Shown piece by piece: positions 6,373 to 12,021 of a stretch of DNA of 12,021 bases. Below the pieces are notes generated by a model that did not search any database, had not been told where the DNA came from, and saw only the letters and a list, made by a program, of their open reading frames with translations. Source of the DNA: Desulfobacterales bacterium (GTDB lineage: Bacteria; Desulfobacterota; DSM-4660; Desulfatiglandales; Desulfatiglandaceae); contig JAIOSR010000211.1 in the NCBI GenBank assembly GCA_021107495.1, forward strand, positions 1 to 12,021, read 5' to 3'. The position numbers and the translations under genes were made by a program. Position 1 is the first letter of the stretch; each line of letters opens with the position of its first letter.

Positions 6373-8376
6373 TTAAACTCCTAATCCTTTTTTAGTCGAC
6401 TCCAGTTCGCCCTGGCATTTCTCCCAATCCGAGAGCAACTGATCCAGCTCTTTCCTGACATGACTGTATTCATTGAGCAGTGGCACGCTTCTGTCCTTAT
6501 CCCTGAAAATCTCCGGGTCTGCAAGCATTTTTTCAATCTCTTTTTGCGTGGACTCAAGTCCGGCGATCCTCTGTTCCAGGTCTTCCAGTTCCGTGAGGAT
6601 CGGTTTCAGGGTGTCGTGTATAAGACGGCGTTTTTCCGCCTGCTCCCTTTTTTGTGCCTTCCGGTTTCTACTTTGTCCGGATTCCTTCGGGGCACTGTCG
6701 TGGTTTTTTGTAAGCCCCTTTTGTGGAACGCTTTTACTATTTTTTTCAATTGTATCCTGCCGGACCTTAATCCTTTCAAGGTGGTCATAGTATTCGTCCA
6801 GGTTGCCCGGATATTCTATGATCTCCCTTCCCCGAATATCCCAGATCTTTGTGGCTAATCTGTTGATAAAGGACTGGTTATGGGAGACAAACAAAAGGGT
6901 CCCGTTATATTTTTCCAGGGCGTCGATGAGTGTTTCCGAAGATGAGATGTCCAGGTGGTTGGTCGGTTCATCCATAACCATCATGTTTCCCGGCTTTACA
7001 AGGAGCTTTGCAAGAGACACACGGGCCCTTTCACCTCCGGAAAGTACCCCTATCACCTTGTCCACATCCTCTCCGCTGAATAGGAAAGCACTGCAAACGT
7101 TCCTTACAAAACCTACTGTTTCATGGGGAACAACCTGGTACACCTCATCGATAACCGTTTTCTGGGGCATGAGCATTTCAGAATGATGCTGCGCAAAATA
7201 ACCGATGCTCACCCCGTAACCCAATGATATCTTCCCTTCATCCTGTTCCATTTCACCTGCGACCATCCTGAGCAGGGTAGTCTTTCCACAGCCGTTTGGT
7301 CCGATAATCGCAATCTTTTCCCCTCTTCGCACAGTCAGATTGACATCCCGGTACAAAGGCCCTTGACCAAAGCCTTTTGACATACCCTCAAAAGACACAA
7401 CATCTCTTCCGCTTCGAGAAACCTCGGGAAAGGAGAAACGTATGATCTTTTCTTTCCGGCGCGTTTGAACCATGTCCATTTTTTTGACTAGTTTAATCTT
7501 GCTCTGGGCCTGCCTCGCCTTGGAGGCCTTTGAACGGAACCTCTCGATAAATTTTTCTGCCTCCTTGACCTTTTGTTCCTGGTGTCGGGCCTTTGCTTCC
7601 AGTCCCTTTGTTTCCTCCTCGCGGGCCTTGAGGTAGAAATCGTAATTTCCGCTGTATGATCTCATGCCTTCCGGCTCAAAACTGATGATGCGACGAATCT
7701 GCCGGTTCAGGAAGTCCCTGTCATGGGACACAAGAATCATGGCCCCCTTAAAAGCATGTAAAAATTGCTCAAGCCATCGAACGGAAGGTATATCCAGATG
7801 ATTGGTGGGTTCATCCAGAAGGAGCAGGTCAGGTTTCTGAAAGAGGCGGCTCGCCAGGGCGGCCCTCATCCTAAAACCGCCGCTCAAGGCGGAAACCGGT
7901 CTTTCAAAATCAGATGTATCAAAACCCAGGCCCAGTAATATCTTTTCCGCATCGTGATTGGGGAACTCCGATTCCGAATGATTTAACTGCTGGTGGATTT
8001 CAGCCAACCGTTTGGATAATCTCAACTGTTTCTCTTCATGGTCCGCGACCCTTAGCGATTTTTCGACGTTTATAAGCTCATTTTTCAGTTGGACTATGCC
8101 CGGAACGGAATCAAGGACGGATTGCAGAAGGTGACCGGATAGACTTTCCTGAACATCCTGGGGTAAATAGCGGACCCTTATCCCCTTTGCCACCCTGACC
8201 TCTCCGCTGTCCGGGGAAATTTCTCCCATGATCAGCCTTAAAAGGGTGGTCTTACCCGACCCATTGGGTCCCACAAGGCCTATCCGGTTACCCGGCTCCA
8301 CCTGAAGCCCGATTTCATGGAAAACCTTCCTTTCAATAAAGGTAAGGGAGACTTTAAAAACTGTTACAAGACTCAT
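6373..8376 (-). CDS. ABC-F family ATPase (YheS/Uup-like translation factor)
   Basis: The 667-residue protein has two ABC ATPase domains and no membrane segment, the mark of ABC-F proteins, which act on the ribosome rather than in transport. Domain 1 has GPNGSGKT (36-43), LSGG (164-167), LLLLDEP with catalytic E189, and H218. Domain 2 has GPNGCGKT (359-366), LSGGE (445-449), VMDEP with E470, and H499. The inter-domain linker (about 250-310) includes FIERFRSKASKARQAQSKIK, very like the YheS subgroup, and would reach toward the P-site tRNA. A charged tail (about 535-665) is predicted to be coiled coil, as in Uup/YheS proteins. Both ATPase sites look intact. The start ATG has a weak ribosome site but fits the family N-terminus. 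A candidate promoter lies at 8410-8437. Exact subfamily and substrate are not settled by the sequence. Confidence 0.92.
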   Translation of the reverse strand: MSLVTVFKVSLTFIERKVFHEIGLQVEPGNRIGLVGPNGSGKTTLLRLIMGEISPDSGEVRVAKGIRVRYLPQDVQESLSGHLLQSVLDSVPGIVQLKNELINVEKSLRVADHEEKQLRLSKRLAEIHQQLNHSESEFPNHDAEKILLGLGFDTSDFERPVSALSGGFRMRAALASRLFQKPDLLLLDEPTNHLDIPSVRWLEQFLHAFKGAMILVSHDRDFLNRQIRRIISFEPEGMRSYSGNYDFYLKAREEETKGLEAKARHQEQKVKEAEKFIERFRSKASKARQAQSKIKLVKKMDMVQTRRKEKIIRFSFPEVSRSGRDVVSFEGMSKGFGQGPLYRDVNLTVRRGEKIAIIGPNGCGKTTLLRMVAGEMEQDEGKISLGYGVSIGYFAQHHSEMLMPQKTVIDEVYQVVPHETVGFVRNVCSAFLFSGEDVDKVIGVLSGGERARVSLAKLLVKPGNMMVMDEPTNHLDISSSETLIDALEKYNGTLLFVSHNQSFINRLATKIWDIRGREIIEYPGNLDEYYDHLERIKVRQDTIEKNSKSVPQKGLTKNHDSAPKESGQSRNRKAQKREQAEKRRLIHDTLKPILTELEDLEQRIAGLESTQKEIEKMLADPEIFRDKDRSVPLLNEYSHVRKELDQLLSDWEKCQGELESTKKGLGV

Positions 8377-8409
8377 ATCGTACTAAACCGCCTGTTGTGT
8401 TTTTAAGCT

Positions 8410-8437
8410 TATATAATGCCCCATGAGCAAGGTGCAA
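8410..8437 (-). promoter_or_regulatory. Candidate sigma70 promoter for the ABC-F gene
   Basis: On the minus strand TTGCAC (8437-8432) and TATATA (8415-8410) are separated by 16 bases; TATAAG at a spacing of 18 is an alternative reading of the -10. The leader to the ATG at 8376 would be about 27 bases. The -35 box touches the left arm of the palindrome at 8436-8476, which could place a regulator over the promoter. Confidence 0.4.
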
Positions 8438-8476
8438 GGCAAAAGACACAATAGGACTATTGAAATATTTTGCCTT
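8436..8476. promoter_or_regulatory. Nested palindrome in the divergent promoter region
   Basis: Outer arms AAGGCAAAA (8436-8444) and TTTTGCCTT (8468-8476) are perfect 9-bp inverted repeats. Inside them CAATA (8449-8453) and TATTG (8458-8462) form a second perfect inverted repeat around GGAC. The structure lies between the ABC-F gene and the acyl-CoA synthetase gene and touches the candidate promoters of both. It could be an operator for a dimeric repressor or a cruciform/RNA hairpin; the sequence does not decide. Confidence 0.5.
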
Positions 8477-8505
8477 TGATGTTAGCATGCCCCCTACATG
8501 ATAAT
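8476..8505 (+). promoter_or_regulatory. Candidate promoter for the acyl-CoA synthetase gene
   Basis: TTGATG (8476-8481) and GATAAT (8500-8505) are spaced by 18 bases. An alternative pair is TTGAAA (8460-8465) and TAGCAT (8483-8488) with 17 bases. Either would give a leader of several tens of bases before the ATG at 8554. Confidence 0.35.
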
Positions 8506-8506
8506 A

Positions 8507-8533
8507 GGCGCTGTTTGTTTTGAACAGGACGCC
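8507..8533 (+). promoter_or_regulatory. Leader hairpin before the acyl-CoA synthetase ribosome site
   Basis: GGCGCTGTT (8507-8515) can pair with AACAG (8523-8527) and CGCC (8530-8533), a 9-bp stem with a two-base bulge and a 7-base loop. It ends seven bases before the AGGAG at 8540-8544, so it would lie in the 5' leader. No known riboswitch is recognised. Confidence 0.3.
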
Positions 8534-8553
8534 CAAGACAGGAGATATACATT

Positions 8554-10152
8554 ATGGAGATTGTCAAGAAAACCATCGGGCGAATGTTAGGAGAAATAGC
8601 GGAAAAATACATGAATCTCGACGCAGTCATTCATACTGAAACGGGAGCACGTTACAACTACGGGCTTTTGACCTGGGAAGTCGACCGGGTTGCAAAGGGG
8701 TTTATAGAAGCGGGTATACTTAAGGGAACTAAGGTAGCTCTCTGGGCCCCGAATGTTTCTGAGTGGATAATATCATTCCTGGCCCTTTGCAGGATTGGGG
8801 CGAGCACGGTCCCCATTGATCCGGGAGCAGATCGAGATGATCTTCATTTTATCCTGGAGCAGTCGGAATGCAGTGCCATAATTATGGCAAAGGGGCTGGA
8901 AGTTGAAGAATATGTGGACATGATCCTTTACGAAAGGGACAGAATCCCCTCCCTTGAGAATATTTTCGTGATTGCCGATAAAACATATCCCGAAATGATA
9001 CCCTGGTCTGAATTGACGGCCATGGGAGACGAGGCAGGCGCAACCACCTTGCAAGAGATAGAAGATGCAATCAGACCGGAAGATCCGGTAGCCATCATGT
9101 ACACATCCGGCACAACGGGCAATCCAAAGGGTGTTGTCCTGGACCACCTTGGTCTGGTCAACAAATGTATGTTTGGCACAGAGCGCCAGGGTGTGACCCA
9201 TGAAGACAGGCTCTGTCTCTTTTTTCCCCTGTTCCACATGTTCGGAAATACATGTATTGCGTTAGCAGGGCTCTTGAGGGGCGCGGCCATAATCATACCA
9301 TGCCAGACATTTGATCCATCCCTGATCATTAAGGCAATATATAAGGAAAAATGTACGGCCATTTACGGGTCTCCCAGCATGTTTCTCGCCCTTGTGGAGC
9401 ATCCTGAGTTTCAGAAAAAGAAATGGAAATCGCTTCTTAAAGGGACAATCGGCGGGGCACCCTGTCCAATTGAACTGATGAGAAGACTTGTTGAGGATAG
9501 CGGTTTGTCGGATATTGTGGTGGGCTACGGCATTACGTAGACGTCTTCCTGGAGTACCGCGACCAACCCGGGCGATCCCATCGACCTGCGCATCTCAACC
9601 ATCGGGACCCCCCTGGCCTGCAATGAAGTCAAGATAGTGGACCTGGGCACTGGAGAAGACCTCCCCCCCAACACCCAGGGGGAACTCTGTACAAGAGGGT
9701 TTTTGATGAAAGAATACTACAAAATGCCTGCCGCAACCGTCGCGGCCATTGACCGGGAAGGGTGGTTTCACACAGGAGATCTCGGGGAAATGGACGAAAA
9801 CGGATATGTGCGGATTACGGGTCGTGTCAAAGACGTGATTGTCAGGGATGGCATTGAAATCCACCCGGTTGAAGTGGAGGAGGTAATATACGGTCTTCAA
9901 GTGGTGTCAGAGGTACAGGTTTTCGGGTTCCCCCACCCTGAAAAAGGGCAGGAGGTTGCGGCCTGGATAAAGGTAAAGGAAGGTCCCGCGCCATCTCTGA
10001 TTGCCATTGCCGCTCATGTGAAGGACCATATTGATATAAAAAAAATGCCACAGTACTTCAAGATAGTCACGGAATTTCCCATGACCCGGACCGGCAAGGT
10101 GCAGAAGTTCAAAATGGCGGAAATGGCACAAAAGGAATACTTGGAAGAGTAG
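8554..10152 (+). pseudogene. Acyl-CoA synthetase / AMP-dependent ligase (ANL family) interrupted by one in-frame TAG
   Basis: The frame encodes a full-length ANL enzyme of 532 positions, which would activate a carboxylic acid to an acyl-AMP and then an acyl-CoA. The N-terminal part (8554-9537) has YTSGTTGNPKG at 183-193, FPLFHMFG at 224-231, GGAPCP at 300-305 and YGIT at 325-328. A TAG then replaces residue 329. The same frame continues without another stop through TSSW, GELCTRG (375-381), GWFHTGDLG (403-411), GRVKD (423-427) and TGKVQK with the catalytic-type K515 (513-518). An ATG at 9637 could start a C-terminal piece of 171 residues, but it lacks the ATP loop. AGGAG sits 9 bases before the first ATG. 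With only one lesion, the gene is a recent pseudogene, a sequencing error or a readthrough case. The likely substrate is a fatty or cyclic acid, not determined. The final TAG is made by the MITE at 10150. Confidence 0.85.
9538..9540 (+). other. In-frame amber codon at the conserved Glu of the YGxTE motif
   Basis: The codon follows YGIT and precedes TSS, exactly where ANL enzymes carry the glutamate of YGxTE, which helps coordinate the Mg-ATP. A single GAG-to-TAG change explains it. The frame is otherwise unbroken on both sides. Confidence 0.85.
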
Positions 10153-10332
10153 GAGGCTGTCCGAGAATAGACTTCTACTTCGATCGGCTGTAAATTCTGA
10201 TGGCTGCGTTGTCAAACCCAAAACGTCCTCAACGTGGTCTACTGCCACGCCTACGGCCGTTTTGGCCTTGTCGACTTGCCCTCAAAACTTTCGCACGATC
10301 TCGCTACAAAGCCATTCTCGGACAGCCTCCTA
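10150..10332. mobile_element. MITE-like fold-back element with 19-bp perfect terminal inverted repeats
   Basis: The ends are TAGGAGGCTGTCCGAGAAT (10150-10168) and its exact reverse complement (10314-10332). Both repeats end in TA, as expected for insertion at a TA target by an IS630/Tc1-mariner-type transposase, though that link is inferred. The interior is a long imperfect palindrome: most of 10169-10225 aligns with the reverse complement of the right half, CCAAAACG (10218-10225) pairs with CGTTTTGG (10258-10265), and CGTGG (10233-10237) with CCACG (10245-10249) at the centre. It has no credible gene of its own, so a transposase would act in trans. It fills the gap between the ligase gene and the CoA-binding gene, whose 3' ends face each other, and supplies the ligase stop codon. 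Confidence 0.85.
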
Positions 10333-10337
10333 TCAAC

Positions 10338-10778
10338 TCAGTAATTCGTCATTTTCATGTGTTCTTTTTTGATGCATTTGTTCATGACCACCGTAATGCC
10401 CGCTTTTCCGGCTTTTTGCGCTGATTCGTTATGCACAACTCCCTCCTGCATCCAGATAGCGTGCACACCTATTTCAATTGCCTGGTCTACCACAAGGGGG
10501 ACCCTGGTGGGGTTAAGGAACAGATCGGCCATGTCTATCGGGAACGGGATATCCGTGAGGGTTTTGAAACAGGGCTTACCTAAAATTTCCCTCTGTCCGG
10601 GATTGACCGGCACCACTTCATAGCCCTTGTCCATGAGATATTTTGCCACCCTGTTGCTATCCCTGGCCTCTTTTGGTGAAATGCCCACGACCGCAATGGT
10701 CCTGCATTTCCGCAGGATTTCTATTATCTCGTCCGCAGGGGGATTACAATCCGGTAGTTCGCAGTTTGTATTTATCAT
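10338..10778 (-). CDS. CoA-binding domain protein (YccU-like)
   Basis: The 146-residue protein is a single Rossmann-type CoA_binding_2 domain, like E. coli YccU. It shows IAVVGISPKEARDSNRVAKYL (28-48) with the nucleotide loop, VVPVNPG (55-61), LFLNPTRVPLVVDQAI (86-101) and IWMQEGVVHNESAQKAGKAG (108-127), with C135 near the end. Proteins of this family bind CoA or acyl-CoA and may regulate acyl-CoA use; their precise function is unknown. The start ATG overlaps the hisC stop as ATGA (10775-10778), so translation is probably coupled. The TGA stop lies five bases from the right edge of the MITE-like element. Confidence 0.9.
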   Translation of the reverse strand: MINTNCELPDCNPPADEIIEILRKCRTIAVVGISPKEARDSNRVAKYLMDKGYEVVPVNPGQREILGKPCFKTLTDIPFPIDMADLFLNPTRVPLVVDQAIEIGVHAIWMQEGVVHNESAQKAGKAGITVVMNKCIKKEHMKMTNY

Positions 10779-11863
10779 GCCAGGACCTTCTTAAGGGTTT
10801 TGATGAACCGCTCGTTTTCTTCAGGCAATCCCACATTGATACGGATATAGTCCGGAAGCCCATAGGCGTCCATTGCACGGACAATAACCCCTTGCTTCAG
10901 CATCCGTTCAAAGACCTTTTTTCCGCTGTCAGGGACCTTGATCAGAAAAAAGTTGGTCTGCGTAGGAATATACTCAAAGCCCATGTGATCAAGTTCACTG
11001 TATAGATAAAGAAGACCTTCTCTCACCAATTTGAGGGTCCGGGATACAAACTCGACATCTTCAAGTGCGGCCGTGGCCGCGGCCTGCGCTAATGTGCCGG
11101 CATTAAAGGGCTGCCTGACCCGGTTAATATAATCGACGAGTTTTTCAGACGCAAACCCGTATCCGATCCTGAGCCCTGCAAGGCCATACAGCTTTGAAAA
11201 CGTCCTTAAGACGAAAAGTAGGGGGTAGTCCGAAAGCAGGTCAAGGCCGTTTGCGGCCTTTTCATCCGACACAAATTCTATGTATGCCTCATCTAATGCA
11301 ACGATGATATCCTTGGGAATTTGGTCCAGGAAATCGCGTATTTCATCCATTCTAAGGACTGAACCTGTGGGGTTGTTCGGATTGCAGATAAATACGACCT
11401 TGGTCTCAGGTGTGATAGCCTCAGCCATCCTGTTCAGGTCGATCCTGAAGTCCGAAAGGGGTACCGAAATGATCCTGCCACCCGCCCCTTTTACGATTTT
11501 TTCATATACCAGGAATGTGGGGAATGCCTGGACCACATGTTCGGTCGGGGATAAAAAGGTCCTGATGATCAATTCGATTATCTCGTTCGAGCCGTTTCCC
11601 AGGACGAGCTGCTCAAAAGGAACGCCGAATTTTTTGTTCAACATGTTCTTGAGATAATATCCGCCCCCATCCGGATAACGGTTAAGGGTCGAGGCCTTAT
11701 CCATGATCGCATTAAGCGCTATGGGGGAGGGGCCGAGCGGGTTTTCATTGGAGGCCAGTTTTATGGAGCCGGTTATGCCCAGTTCCCTTTCAAGTTCCTC
11801 TATGGGTTTTCCCGGTGGATAAGGAACCAGGTCCTCTATCCCTTTGTGGGTCAGTTTTTTCAT
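10775..11863 (-). CDS. hisC: Histidinol-phosphate aminotransferase
   Basis: This PLP enzyme converts imidazole-acetol phosphate and glutamate to histidinol phosphate in histidine synthesis. The 362-residue sequence is full length for the family. It shows LASNENPLGPSP (36-47), NRYPDGGG (61-68), LGNGSNEII (88-96), NPNNPTG (161-167), DEAY (191-194), the PLP lysine K224 in TFSKLYGLAGLR (221-232), and YIRINVG with R341, which binds the substrate carboxylate or phosphate end. The start ATG follows a clear AAGGAG. No other his gene is in the window, so hisC appears to lie outside a full his operon. Some HisC-type enzymes also transaminate aromatic substrates, which cannot be excluded. Confidence 0.93.
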   Translation of the reverse strand: MKKLTHKGIEDLVPYPPGKPIEELERELGITGSIKLASNENPLGPSPIALNAIMDKASTLNRYPDGGGYYLKNMLNKKFGVPFEQLVLGNGSNEIIELIIRTFLSPTEHVVQAFPTFLVYEKIVKGAGGRIISVPLSDFRIDLNRMAEAITPETKVVFICNPNNPTGSVLRMDEIRDFLDQIPKDIIVALDEAYIEFVSDEKAANGLDLLSDYPLLFVLRTFSKLYGLAGLRIGYGFASEKLVDYINRVRQPFNAGTLAQAAATAALEDVEFVSRTLKLVREGLLYLYSELDHMGFEYIPTQTNFFLIKVPDSGKKVFERMLKQGVIVRAMDAYGLPDYIRINVGLPEENERFIKTLKKVLA

Positions 11864-12021
11864 AAAAAGTGCTCCTTATCCCTACCTTAAGCTTTCGGTC
11901 AACCTTAAACCCTGAACCGGATAACCTGCTTAGTTACAATAAATTCACCAAAAACGAATGCGGGGCTGGAATATCCATGCCTTCCTGAGTCCTTTAAAAA
12001 CACTGGCTTTATAGCCTAAGG
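11864..12021 (-). other. Upstream region of hisC, no recognised gene
   Basis: The minus-strand leader carries the AAGGAG ribosome site of hisC just before 11863. Further upstream I see no convincing -35/-10 pair and no histidine-rich leader peptide. GGCT and AGCC (about 12004-12015) form only a 4-bp hairpin. A coding end of an upstream gene is not evident. Confidence 0.35.

Noticed and set aside
8354..8536. Minus-strand open frame of 60 codons before the ABC-F gene
   Set aside because: It runs across the palindrome and both candidate promoters, lacks a ribosome site and resembles nothing recognised.
9538..9540. Pyrrolysine insertion at the TAG
   Set aside because: At least four other frames here end at TAG (comF, the 113-residue gene, the lone cNMP gene, the ligase itself), and the position is a conserved Glu, not a known pyrrolysine site. 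Simple nonsense mutation is more likely.
9637..10152. The C-terminal ligase piece as an independent gene
   Set aside because: No good ribosome site precedes the ATG and the piece lacks the ATP-binding loop; it is in the same frame as the upstream half and best read as one broken gene.
10200..10424. Plus-strand open frame of 74 codons spanning the right half of the MITE
   Set aside because: It crosses the element boundary and runs antisense through the end of the CoA-binding gene, with no ribosome site.
11935..11982. A 14-codon minus-strand frame with AGGA before its ATG, as a his leader peptide
   Set aside because: It contains a single His, not the run expected of an attenuator, and no attenuator stem pair follows.
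1..12021. CRISPR array, tRNA, rRNA, integrase or phage genes
   Set aside because: No spaced direct repeats, no cloverleaf-like segment and no matching protein motifs were seen on either strand.

Overview
The window looks like a chromosomal segment of a Gram-negative bacterium. The best guess is a deltaproteobacterium (Desulfobacterota, Desulfobacterales-like), judged from the feel of the proteins and the mix of genes rather than from any marker gene. A heptose-phosphate adenylyltransferase (LPS core) supports an outer membrane. There is no rRNA, tRNA, CRISPR array or phage module. Most genes are housekeeping or regulatory.

Layout. (1) Positions 1-4522, minus strand: a probable operon read right to left. 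It holds a 962-residue protein that joins an MrfA/YprA-type DEAD-box helicase to an MrfB/YprB-type exonuclease, then a YkgJ-family cysteine-cluster protein, a ComF-like phosphoribosyltransferase coupled to it by an ATGA overlap, and an rfaE2 gene cut by the window edge. A short ATCAGC-type repeat lies between the first two genes. (2) Positions 4523-5976, plus strand: a promoter and two signalling genes. The first encodes a cyclic-nucleotide-binding domain fused to a PilZ (c-di-GMP) domain, the second a lone cyclic-nucleotide-binding domain. (3) Positions 6020-8376, minus strand: an ABC-F ATPase (YheS-like) followed by a small charged protein of unknown function. (4) Positions 8377-8553: a divergent promoter region with a nested palindrome and a leader hairpin. 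(5) Positions 8554-10152, plus strand: an acyl-CoA synthetase/AMP ligase that is intact except for one in-frame TAG, which falls exactly on the conserved Glu of the YGxTE motif. (6) Positions 10338-11863, minus strand: hisC and a YccU-like CoA-binding protein, overlapping by ATGA. The last 158 bases hold no recognisable gene.

The most notable non-coding feature is a 183-bp fold-back, MITE-like element at 10150-10332 with 19-bp perfect terminal inverted repeats bounded by TA. A 40-bp relic at 5974-6013 retains little more than the two ends. Both copies sit in the window's only two convergent (3'-to-3') gene junctions, and in both the TAG stop codon of the plus-strand gene is made from the element's own terminal TAG. 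This suggests an element family tolerated, or used, as a bidirectional terminator. The other points worth a second look are the helicase-exonuclease fusion, the two-messenger signalling pair, and the amber codon in the ligase.
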